Below the pieces are notes generated by a model. That model made no database searches, was not told the origin of the DNA, and saw nothing but the letters and a program-made list of their open reading frames with translations. 64,000 nucleotides of DNA from JAPKYZ01 sp033763835 (GTDB lineage Bacteria; Acidobacteriota; Terriglobia; Bryobacterales; Bryobacteraceae), in contig JANRJS010000036.1 in NCBI GenBank assembly GCA_033763835.1, positions 1 to 64,000 of the forward strand. The letters are read 5' to 3'. Below are positions 25,080 through 31,807 of this stretch, piece by piece; the first letter of the stretch is position 1; each line of letters starts with the position of its first letter. Position numbers and translations under genes: made by a program.

Positions 25080-25684
25080 TCGGCCCAACCGGCGCGCGCG
25101 TCTCGCTTCATTTCATCCGCTTCGGCGGCGGTCAAGACACCCTTCAAACGCGAAAGCGCCTCACTAGGCTGGCGCTTCGACGGAAAGATCCGGATGATAC
25201 CTCGCTTCACTCGTTCCGCGTACCCCTCGGCAATCAAGATTCCGCCAACATAAACGGCGCGCCCCATCGCTTGCCCGCGGGTTCGATTGTCGTTGAGCCA
25301 AGCGCCGATGCTGCCCGCAGACGGCTGCGTAAAGTGACTTCCGATCTCCACGGTTCGGCCAACGAACCGCGCGAGTAGCTCGCGCAACTGCTCCTGCGTG
25401 GCTTCGCCCGGCATACCGCTTTTGCCCAGAAAAAACTTCACGCCCGTGGATACGCTACCTTCGTACTCGAACTCGGCCTCGCCGCCAAAAGTCTTGCAAC
25501 GCTTACGGCCGGGTACCGGCTGAGGCTGGATCACGCGGGATTCCAGTAACGCCTCCAAGTCGCTTTCCCGAATCCGAATATCCCCATCCAAATCCAATGC
25601 GCGGAGGGAGCCATTACGAATCCAGGACACGATTTTGTCTTCGGGCAGCGATAACCGACGAGCGGCATCTGTGATTGTTGTCAT
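25070..25684 (-). CDS. Excisionase-type HTH antitoxin candidate for the adjacent VapC
   Basis: A 204-residue protein. Residues ~1-50 form a helix-turn-helix of the excisionase/MerR type (TDAARRLSLPEDKIVSWIRNG, DIRIRESDLEALLESRV). Residues ~75-160 are an unassigned domain (GVKFFLGKSGMPGEATQEQL, VEIGSHFTQPSAGSIGAWL). The C-terminus ADEMKRDARAGWAEWR looks like the toxin-binding tail of VapB proteins. It overlaps the vapC start by 10 nt. It is larger than common antitoxins (60-90 residues). The antitoxin and repressor roles are inferred from the DNA-binding domain and the gene order. Confidence 0.7.
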   Translation of the reverse strand: MTTITDAARRLSLPEDKIVSWIRNGSLRALDLDGDIRIRESDLEALLESRVIQPQPVPGRKRCKTFGGEAEFEYEGSVSTGVKFFLGKSGMPGEATQEQLRELLARFVGRTVEIGSHFTQPSAGSIGAWLNDNRTRGQAMGRAVYVGGILIAEGYAERVKRGIIRIFPSKRQPSEALSRLKGVLTAAEADEMKRDARAGWAEWR

Positions 25685-25720
25685 AAGTTAGTTTTGGTCT
25701 GTCTCTAATTATCTTTAAAT

Positions 25721-25732
25721 ATATAATTATAT
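25721..25732. promoter_or_regulatory. AT-rich 12-bp perfect palindrome upstream of the HTH-vapC pair
   Basis: ATATAATTATAT is self-complementary and carries TATAAT on both strands, about 37 bp before the HTH gene start. The surrounding ~60 bp are strikingly AT-rich against the GC-rich background. It is a plausible -10 region and autoregulatory operator for the toxin-antitoxin operon; no clear -35 was found. Confidence 0.4.
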
Positions 25733-25796
25733 CTTACGTTCAAATTCTATCGAACGCCCGAGAGCTCGCGTTAAGTTCGGCTAAACTTCCCCAATC

Positions 25797-26189
25797 ATGA
25801 TTTTGCGCGTAGCGCTCCTCCTCGCCGCCGCTTCCCAAGCCTTCGCCTTGCCGACCGTCGTCATTCTTTCTACCGGCGGCACCATCTCGGGCAGACATGA
25901 CCCCACTCGCGGTGCCTACCTGCCGGCCGCTACCGCCGAAGAACTGGTTGTCGCCGTACTGCGGCTCAAGGAACTGGCTGAGCTTCGGGTCGACAAGATC
26001 GCGGCCATCAACGGTGCGGACATGACGGTGGCGATCTGGATCCAACTCGCGAATCGGCTGCAAACGCTCCTCGCGGTACCCAACATCGCGGGCGCGATCG
26101 TGACGCATGGCACGAACACCATCGAGGAAACGGCCTATTTTCTCGATCTCGTCGTCTTCACCGGCAAGCCTATGAAACTACCCCACTAG
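25797..26189 (+). pseudogene. Truncated type II L-asparaginase (N-terminal third)
   Basis: A signal peptide MILRVALLLAAASQAFA is followed by clear asparaginase motifs. The first active-site loop is VVILSTGGTISGRHD; the second is IVTHGTNTIEETAYFLDL. Full enzymes have about 320-350 residues; here the frame stops after 130 at FTGKPMKLPH, just after the GKP that normally leads into the VLVGAMR strand. No remainder of the gene is found downstream. The 3' end overlaps, on the other strand, a ParE/RelE-like toxin gene. Insertion or replacement by that toxin-antitoxin module explains the break. The fragment retains only part of the active site, so activity is unlikely. Confidence 0.8.
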
Positions 26190-26432
26190 GCGGTCGTACT
26201 CTGCGTGCGCCCCGATCCAAAACCAAAGAAATCCATACGGCGCTTCCATGGCGAGCGCGCGATGGCGCAATCCGATTCGCGCCGACCAAACCACATCGAG
26301 TTTCTTAAACTGAACCGAAGGATGCCGTGGGTCGCGCTTGAGGAGTTCAAACGCTTTGTCCGCCGCCCGCTGAATTTCAGGAGGGAGACTTCGGTAGCAG
26401 ACCCAAAAGTCCGGCGAGGCGCGGTGGATCAC
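26178..26432 (-). CDS. RelE/ParE-superfamily toxin
   Basis: An 84-residue protein with the small RelE/ParE-like layout: MIHRASPDFWVCYRSLPPEI, helix AADKAFELLKRDPRHPSVQFKK split by a turn, strands WSARIGLRHRALAM and a terminal FWIGAHAEYDRLVG with the conserved His-x-x-Tyr-Asp. Members act as mRNA interferases or gyrase inhibitors; the exact target cannot be read. Its ATG overlaps the stop of the upstream antitoxin by 4 nt (ATGA). Its 3' end runs into the truncated asparaginase. Confidence 0.75.
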   Translation of the reverse strand: MIHRASPDFWVCYRSLPPEIQRAADKAFELLKRDPRHPSVQFKKLDVVWSARIGLRHRALAMEAPYGFLWFWIGAHAEYDRLVG

Positions 26433-26629
26433 AATTCCGTCGAAAGCCCGGCGCGATCGTCGGCTAGAGCCTGATCCACCAGTCGGCGCAAATTACCGTT
26501 CTTGGAATCGTTTTCGATCTGGCGGTCCCAGACCTCGTTGTCGTAGCTCTCGAACCATGTGCGGAACTCTTTCAACTCGGCGGAGTCCAATTCCACGATT
26601 CGTTGTTCAAGTTGCTCTACACGGCTCAT
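26429..26629 (-). CDS. Antitoxin of the RelE/ParE-like module
   Basis: A 66-residue acidic protein, MSRVEQLEQRIVELDSAELK at the N-terminus, then FRTWFESYDNEVWDRQIEND and a tail with ADDRAGLSTEL. The pattern (LS/DxxELxxFRxWFxxyDxxxWDxQIexD) is familiar from small antitoxins encoded directly before RelE/ParE toxins. It ends in a 4-nt ATGA overlap with the toxin gene. It probably neutralises the toxin by direct binding; it lacks an obvious DNA-binding domain. Confidence 0.75.
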   Translation of the reverse strand: MSRVEQLEQRIVELDSAELKEFRTWFESYDNEVWDRQIENDSKNGNLRRLVDQALADDRAGLSTEL

Positions 26630-26670
26630 AACGGCTCCTCTTTAGCGTACTGCCCTTCTATCGCTGCGAC

Positions 26671-27228
26671 TCACACCCTCAACAATCCCCGAAATCCCCG
26701 CGCGGCATAGTACGATTCCGCGCCGTTGTGATACACGAAAACCGCGTCGTAGCGGCGGTCGCAGAAGAGCGCGCCGCCGAGACGTCGAATCGCCTCTGGC
26801 GTCTTCACCCAACTCGAGGTCTTCGTATCGAACTCCCCGAGTTTCTGCAAAGCCCGATACTCGTCTTCGGTGAGAAGCTCGACGCCCATCGCCTCCGCCA
26901 TCGCGACGGCGCTATCTTTCGGCTTATTCTCTTTCCTCGAGGCAAGCGCTTCCGCATCGTAGCAAAGGCTTCGCCGGTCTCTCGGACTCTCCGCCGAACA
27001 ATCGCAAAACACAAACTCGCCGGTGTGGCGGTCGCGACCAATGACGTCCGGCTCGCCGCCGCTACTTTCCATTTCACTCAGTGCCCGCAGCTTATCGGGG
27101 TTCGCTTCCAGCTTGGCGAGGACTTCGGTCCACTCCAGGCCTTTGTGGCGCTTCGAGTTTTTCTGGAAACGCGTCTCCAGTGCGCTTAGCAGTTCTTTGC
27201 GCCTCTCGGAGGCTAATCGAGATTTCAC
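26671..27228 (-). CDS. DUF4256 family protein
   Basis: A 185-residue protein matching the DUF4256 pattern along its whole length: RKELLSALETRFQKNSKRHK, MESSGGEPDVIGRDRHTGEF, FCDCSAESPRDRRSLCYD, ALASRKENKPKDSA, and a C-terminal VYHNGAESYYAARGFRG. The family has no established function; it is cytoplasmic and conserved in many bacteria. The ATG overlaps the stop of the upstream SnoaL-like gene (ATGA), so the two are co-translated. Confidence 0.85.
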   Translation of the reverse strand: MKSRLASERRKELLSALETRFQKNSKRHKGLEWTEVLAKLEANPDKLRALSEMESSGGEPDVIGRDRHTGEFVFCDCSAESPRDRRSLCYDAEALASRKENKPKDSAVAMAEAMGVELLTEDEYRALQKLGEFDTKTSSWVKTPEAIRRLGGALFCDRRYDAVFVYHNGAESYYAARGFRGLLRV

Positions 27229-27575
27229 TTCGAGTAGTAAAACCTCTCGTGCACGATCTGTCCGCCTTTCCAGCGCCGCACCGCCACCTGTGCGCTACGG
27301 AAGCGAGGACCGCCCTTAAGCGTGATCTCCATTTCCATTTCGCAGAAGCTAATGTCGCCGTTCACCGCCGTCGAGAGCACCTTGCCGTCGTGCCACTCCG
27401 CGACGCTCGAAAAGAAATCGATCTCGCGTTGCCGGTTCGCCGCCTTGCCCACGGTAGGCGGCTCCAGGTTCTCCTGCATCTCGACATTCTCGGCGTAAAA
27501 CTTCTCGAAGGCCTCCATGGCCTTGCCGCTAAAGATCATCGCGTTTAACTCTTGGTCTAATTGTTCGACGTTCAT
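27225..27575 (-). CDS. SnoaL-like (NTF2 superfamily) protein
   Basis: A 116-residue protein with a compact alpha+beta cone fold typical of SnoaL/NTF2-like proteins: helix VEQLDQELNAMIFSGKAMEA, FYAENVEMQENLEPP, then strands ending VAVRRWKGGQIVHERFYYSK. Such proteins include isomerases, hydrolases and ligand-binding proteins; the substrate is unknown. Start ATG 27573-27575 was preferred over the upstream ATG because GGAGGAGGAG precedes it at 5-6 nt. The 3' end overlaps DUF4256. Confidence 0.75.
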   Translation of the reverse strand: MNVEQLDQELNAMIFSGKAMEAFEKFYAENVEMQENLEPPTVGKAANRQREIDFFSSVAEWHDGKVLSTAVNGDISFCEMEMEITLKGGPRFRSAQVAVRRWKGGQIVHERFYYSK

Positions 27576-27594
27576 CGGTTGCTCCTCCTCCACA

Positions 27595-28374
27595 TTAGTA
27601 AATCGAAAGCTCCGCCGGGGCTCCCGCTCCGCATCCCAATCGCTTCGCCGCGTGCCCCTGATTCACGCACACTTCGTAATAGCCCGAACTGCCCACGATG
27701 ACAAACGGCTCGCCGAACGGCATCTCCGCGTAGTTCGCCGCGAGCTTCGTCAGCCGCTCGAACCCGATCGCCATCTCCATCGACTGTCGCACCGGAAAGT
27801 CCGCCGCGCGGAAGTTCGTAATCAGGTTGCCGAAGCGGTCCACGCGCAGCACCGTGCCGGTCCAGGTGCGCTTATTCGTTTGTTCCGGGACGGGCAGGCG
27901 GAGCATCAACGCGTCGGAAATGCGTGGTCCCGTTTGCGCCGCCTTACCGCCCGAGGCCAGTTTCGCCGCCACCGGGGCGAAAACGTCGCGCCCGTGAAAT
28001 GTTTGGGAGACCGGATCGAGCGTCCATCGCCGGTTCGTAATCTCGCGCACCTTGTGCTTCGGCTCCGCCGCCCTCACCATCGACAGCACGCCGTTGTCGG
28101 GACCCACAAAAAACTGCCCCGCCGCTTCCACCAGAATCGGACGCCGCACCGACCCAACGCCCGGATCGACCACCACGACATGCACCGTGCCTTTCGGAAA
28201 CCAGCGGTAACTTTCGGCGATTAGGAACGCGCCTTCGAGCGCAGAAAAGGGCGGCACGTCGTGCGAGAGATCGACGATCGTCGCGCGCGGCGCGATCCGC
28301 AGAATGACGCCCTTCATGACGCCGACGAAATGATCGGACAACCCGAAATCTGTAGTTAGGGTAATTACCGGCAT
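27595..28374 (-). CDS. SAM hydroxide adenosyltransferase / chlorinase-fluorinase family (DUF62)
   Basis: A 259-residue protein of the SAM hydroxide adenosyltransferase (DUF62) family, related to fluorinase and chlorinase. These enzymes hydrolyse S-adenosylmethionine to adenosine and methionine. Key motifs are ITLTTDFGLSDHFVGVMKG, VHVVVVDPGVGS (start of the Asp-Arg-His active-site set), FVGPDNGVLS, FHGRDVFAPVAA, and VDRFGNLITN in the C-terminal domain. The physiological role is unclear. The start codon lies 16 nt from the 42-nt structured element that belongs to the divergent gene. Confidence 0.9.
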   Translation of the reverse strand: MPVITLTTDFGLSDHFVGVMKGVILRIAPRATIVDLSHDVPPFSALEGAFLIAESYRWFPKGTVHVVVVDPGVGSVRRPILVEAAGQFFVGPDNGVLSMVRAAEPKHKVREITNRRWTLDPVSQTFHGRDVFAPVAAKLASGGKAAQTGPRISDALMLRLPVPEQTNKRTWTGTVLRVDRFGNLITNFRAADFPVRQSMEMAIGFERLTKLAANYAEMPFGEPFVIVGSSGYYEVCVNQGHAAKRLGCGAGAPAELSIY

Positions 28375-28390
28375 ACTGAAAAGAGACTAA

Positions 28391-28432
28391 GCGCACAGGC
28401 TGGGCGCCCCAAGCGCCCGATCCGTTGTGCGC
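28391..28432 (+). promoter_or_regulatory. Two-stem structured element, copy 2, just upstream of the cysteine desulfurase gene
   Basis: Same length and architecture as 7700-7741. Outer arms are GCGCACA (28391-28397) and TGTGCGC (28426-28432); the inner stem is GGGCGC-CCCAA-GCGCCC (28402-28418). It ends 11 nt before the ATG. Compared with copy 1, an inner-stem A-T pair has become C-G, and a C-G pair has become T-G, so base-pairing is kept at both changed stem pairs. The outer arms are unchanged. No terminator-like U-tract follows. Confidence 0.65.
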
Positions 28433-28443
28433 GAAACAACCGA

Positions 28444-29535
28444 ATGCAGCGCGCGTACTTCGATCACAACGCCACGACGCCCCTCGCCGAGCCCGTGCTC
28501 GCCGCGATCGCCGCGTGTCTGCGCGACACCTTCGGAAACGCTTCCAGTATCCATCAGGACGGCCAGCGCGCGCGGCAGGCCATCGAAGCCGCGCGCCGCA
28601 CGATCGCCGTCAAAGTCGGAGCCAAACCGGAAGAAGTGATCCTTACCAGCGGAGCGACCGAGGCCGCCAACCTCGCGCTTTTCGGCCTGCGCCCCCGCCA
28701 CGTCGTCACCACCGCCATCGAGCATCCGGCGGTCTTGCACACGTGCCGCGAATTGCCCGATTCGACGGTGGTTCGCGTGGGAAGCGATGGTGTCGTCGAT
28801 CCGGACGACGTGCGCCGGGCGCTGCGCCCGGACACCGATCTGGTCGCCGTGATGGCCGTCAACAACGAACTCGGGACGATTCAGCCGATCGCCGAAATCT
28901 CCGCGCTGGGCGTGCCGGTAATGAGCGATCAGGTGCAGGCGCTCGGCAAAATCGATCTCCCGCGAGCGGACATCCGCATTTTCAGCGCGCACAAAGTTTA
29001 CGGACCCAAGGGCGCCGGCGCGCTGGTCGTGCGGAAGGGTATTACGCTGCAACCCACCGTCTTCGGCGGACGACATGAGCGCGGGCGTCGCCCCGGTACT
29101 GAGAACGTAGCGGGAGCCGTCGGCTTCGGAGCGGCGGTGGCGAACCTACCCACGGATACCGCGCGGATCGCCACCCTCCGGGATCGCCTCGAAAGCGCGA
29201 TTCTCGACCGCGTGCCCGGCGCCCGCGTCAACGCCGCTCACGCTCCGCGCGTCGCGAACACGACGAACATTCGGTTCGAGGGGATCGAGGGGGAAGCGCT
29301 GCTCATCGCGCTCGATCTCGCGGGGTTCGCCGTATCGAGCGGAGCCGCCTGTTCGAGCGGCGCGGTGGAACCTTCGCATGTGCTCACCGCCATCGGACTG
29401 TCGAAGGAAGAAGCCAAGTCGAGTCTCCGATTCTCGCTCGGCGCATCCAATACCGTGGAACAAGTGGATCGCCTCGTTGCCGCCGTCGCCCATTCGGTTG
29501 AGCGTCTCCGAAAGTTGTCGCCCGTTTATGCCTGA
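28444..29535 (+). CDS. Cysteine desulfurase (NifS/IscS class)
   Basis: A 363-residue PLP enzyme that transfers sulfur from cysteine to acceptors. Visible residues are the N-terminal YFDHNATTPL, His94 in TTAIEHPAV, the PLP lysine Lys184 in SAHKVYGPKGAGA, and the catalytic Cys303 in SSGAACSSGAVEPSHVL. It is directly coupled with mnmA (8-nt overlap), so its sulfur is probably used for 2-thiouridine formation in tRNA. No IscU or regulator gene is adjacent. Start ATG is 11 nt after the structured element and lacks a clear SD. Confidence 0.94.
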   Translation: MQRAYFDHNATTPLAEPVLAAIAACLRDTFGNASSIHQDGQRARQAIEAARRTIAVKVGAKPEEVILTSGATEAANLALFGLRPRHVVTTAIEHPAVLHTCRELPDSTVVRVGSDGVVDPDDVRRALRPDTDLVAVMAVNNELGTIQPIAEISALGVPVMSDQVQALGKIDLPRADIRIFSAHKVYGPKGAGALVVRKGITLQPTVFGGRHERGRRPGTENVAGAVGFGAAVANLPTDTARIATLRDRLESAILDRVPGARVNAAHAPRVANTTNIRFEGIEGEALLIALDLAGFAVSSGAACSSGAVEPSHVLTAIGLSKEEAKSSLRFSLGASNTVEQVDRLVAAVAHSVERLRKLSPVYA

Positions 29536-30643
29536 GAAGCCCATTGCCGTCGCCATGTCGGGAGGAGTGGATAGCTCCGTGGTTGCCGGGCTGCTGCGGC
29601 GAGAAGGGCACGAAGTCGTCGGCCTCACCATGCAGCTTTGGAACCAGCGCCGCTTGCCCGAACTTGCGTCCGAAAACGCCACGGGGCGATGCTGCTCGCT
29701 CGACGACGTGTACGACGCGCGGGCGGTGGCCGGGCACCTGGGTATCCCGTATTACGTCGTTAATTTCGAGGATCGTTTCGAGAAGACCGTCGTCGAGCCG
29801 TTTGTCGAAAGCTATCTCAAGGGCGACACGCCGATCCCTTGTACGCTATGCAATAACTTCGTGAAGTTCGACCAGTTTCTCGAAATGGCGGACGCCGCCG
29901 GGGCGGAAAAGATCGCCACCGGCCACTACGCGCGTTTGTGGTTCGACGAGAAATCCGGGCGATACCAGATGGCCCGCAGCGCCGACACATCGAAAGATCA
30001 GACGTACTTTCTTTGGGGATTGACGCAGCCGCAACTCGCGAGGGCGATGTTCCCGTTGGGCGGCATGGTGAAGAGCGACGTGCGGCGTCTGGCCGAAGAG
30101 CTTGGATTGCCCGTCGCCGAAAAGCCCGACAGCCAGGAAATCTGCTTCGTACCCAACGGCGATTACGCCGCATTCATCGACGCCTATCTCAAGGATCGGG
30201 GCGTACCGCGCGAAACGGTCCAGGGTGAAATTGTTTCGACCGCCGGAACGCCGCTCGGACGTCACGAAGGCGCGCATCGCTTCACCGTCGGCCAGCGGCG
30301 CGGAGTGGGTATCGCGGCGGGAGAACCGCTTTACGTCATCTCGACGAACCCCGCGACGCAGACGGTCGTCGTGGGCCGCAACGAAGATTTGCTCCGCGGA
30401 CACTGTACCGCCCGCGAGGTCAATTGGGTTTCGATCGCGGAACCGGCCGCGCCGATTCGCGCATCGGTGCGCATCCGCAACCGGCACACGCCCGCGCCCG
30501 CCACGATTACCGCGCTCGCGGGAAATCGCGCCGAGGTGCGCTTCGACGAGCCGCAACGCGCCGTCACCCCCGGCCAGGCGGCGGTGTTCTACCATCCCTC
30601 GGCCAACGGCGATTTGGTGTTGGGCGGCGGCTGGATCGAGTAA
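29528..30643 (+). CDS. mnmA: tRNA-specific 2-thiouridylase
   Basis: A 371-residue MnmA that installs s2U34 in Lys, Glu and Gln tRNAs. The PP-loop motif SGGVDSS (residues 11-17) binds ATP. The two catalytic cysteines are in PIPCTLCNNFVKF and SQEICFVPN. The tRNA-binding motif DQTYFLWGLTQPQL is present, as is the C-terminal beta-barrel. The start ATG 29528 overlaps the cysteine desulfurase stop by 8 nt, indicating sulfur relay between the two products. An upstream in-frame extension lies inside the previous gene and is rejected. Confidence 0.96.
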   Translation: MPEKPIAVAMSGGVDSSVVAGLLRREGHEVVGLTMQLWNQRRLPELASENATGRCCSLDDVYDARAVAGHLGIPYYVVNFEDRFEKTVVEPFVESYLKGDTPIPCTLCNNFVKFDQFLEMADAAGAEKIATGHYARLWFDEKSGRYQMARSADTSKDQTYFLWGLTQPQLARAMFPLGGMVKSDVRRLAEELGLPVAEKPDSQEICFVPNGDYAAFIDAYLKDRGVPRETVQGEIVSTAGTPLGRHEGAHRFTVGQRRGVGIAAGEPLYVISTNPATQTVVVGRNEDLLRGHCTAREVNWVSIAEPAAPIRASVRIRNRHTPAPATITALAGNRAEVRFDEPQRAVTPGQAAVFYHPSANGDLVLGGGWIE

Positions 30644-31477
30644 GTGGCCAAACCGCGATCGCCGCTCCGAAACTGGGCCGAGTATGCGGCGGTTCGAGCG
30701 CTGCTCGCCGCCGGAACCGCCTACCCCATTCGATGGAACGCCCGGTTGCGGAGTACCGGTATCGAGAACTTGGCGCAAGCCGGGTTGCCCGCCTCGACGC
30801 TCGATGGCGTGTACGCGACGCTCGACCGGATGGTCGAAACGTTCGCCAAACTGCCCCAAATTAACGCCGAAAACGTGCGCAAAACGATCGATTACGACGG
30901 TTTTGGGTGCTATTTAGAGGCGAAAAAAAGGGGAAGAGGAGTGCTGTTCGCCACCGCTCACCTGGGCAACTGGGAACTGTCGGCCTACGCCCACGCCCTG
31001 ATGGCGGAACCGATGAACGTCGTGGTGCGCCCGCTCGATAATCCGATTTTGGACCAATTCGTCGAGCGGCGGCGCGCCGGATCGGGCAACCGCATACTCG
31101 GAAAGAGCGACTATCTTCGCCGGGCGGTCGAGGCGCTTCAACGCAATGAAGCGGTGGGTGTGTTGATCGATCAAGACGCCGGTCCCGACGGAGTTTTTGT
31201 CGATTTTTTCGGACGCAAAGCCTCCGCGACACCCATCTTCGCCAAATTGGCGCATCGCACCGGTGCCGCGATTATTCCGGGGTTCGCGCTGTGGATCGCC
31301 GAAGAGCGGCGATACGTATTGCGGTTCTCGCCGATCGTCGAAACGACCGGTGACGCCGCGCGGGATACACAAACGCTTCACACCATCCTGGAGGGCGCGA
31401 TCCGGCAATACCCAGACCAGTGGATGTGGCTCCACCGGCGGTGGAAGACGCGCCCTCCGGACGAGACGGCTTCGTAA
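30644..31477 (+). CDS. LpxL/HtrB-type lysophospholipid or lipid A acyltransferase
   Basis: A 277-residue membrane-associated acyltransferase. The catalytic His-x4-Glu motif appears as TAHLGNWELSAYAHAL. Further motifs are VVRPLDN, DQFVERRRAGSGN, VGVLIDQDAG and the C-terminal YPDQWMWLHRRWKTRP, all characteristic of late lipid A acyltransferases. It probably adds a secondary acyl chain to lipid A at the inner membrane. GTG start at 30644 follows the mnmA stop with no gap, so it is the third gene of this operon. Its exact acyl acceptor is unknown. Confidence 0.88.
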   Translation: MAKPRSPLRNWAEYAAVRALLAAGTAYPIRWNARLRSTGIENLAQAGLPASTLDGVYATLDRMVETFAKLPQINAENVRKTIDYDGFGCYLEAKKRGRGVLFATAHLGNWELSAYAHALMAEPMNVVVRPLDNPILDQFVERRRAGSGNRILGKSDYLRRAVEALQRNEAVGVLIDQDAGPDGVFVDFFGRKASATPIFAKLAHRTGAAIIPGFALWIAEERRYVLRFSPIVETTGDAARDTQTLHTILEGAIRQYPDQWMWLHRRWKTRPPDETAS

Positions 31478-31480
31478 TTA

Positions 31481-31759
31481 CTAGGGCTTCGTGACGGTGG
31501 TGGTGCGGGTCTTGCCGTTCCGGTTGGTCTTGGTCCGGGTGGCCGATCCGTTGCCCGCTTCTTTCTCGATGGTGGCCGTCTTGCCATTGCGGTTGGTTAC
31601 GGTTTTGTCGACCGAACGGGTCCCGTCCTCGCGAGATTTCGTCACGGTGGCCGAACCGCCGCGAGAATTCGTTACGGTTTTGGTCCGGCTCTTTTCATCG
31701 GCCTGGAGCGTGGTCGCCGCCAACGCTCCGAAAACGGTCAAAGTAGCGATGAGCTTCAT
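31481..31759 (-). CDS. Small secreted Thr/Lys-rich repeat protein
   Basis: A 92-residue protein with a signal peptide (MKLIATLTVFGALAATTLQA) and a mature part of about 70 residues made of short imperfect repeats such as KTVTNSRGGSATVTK, KTVTNRNGKTATIEK and KTNRNGKTRTTTVTK. The mature chain is very basic and rich in Thr, Lys, Arg, Asn and Gly, with almost no hydrophobic residues. I do not recognise a family. It could bind cell-wall or nucleic acid polyanions, or be a low-complexity periplasmic protein. It converges with the acyltransferase gene, 3 nt apart. Confidence 0.7.
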   Translation of the reverse strand: MKLIATLTVFGALAATTLQADEKSRTKTVTNSRGGSATVTKSREDGTRSVDKTVTNRNGKTATIEKEAGNGSATRTKTNRNGKTRTTTVTKP

Positions 31760-31807
31760 AGTGTGTTTAACCCTTTCTTGTCGTCGAGTGTCGCGAACGA
31801 AAAAACA

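Noticed and set aside
26190..26670. A search for the missing asparaginase C-terminal half past the TA genes
   Set aside because: No frame there contains the expected VLVGAMR or later asparaginase motifs.
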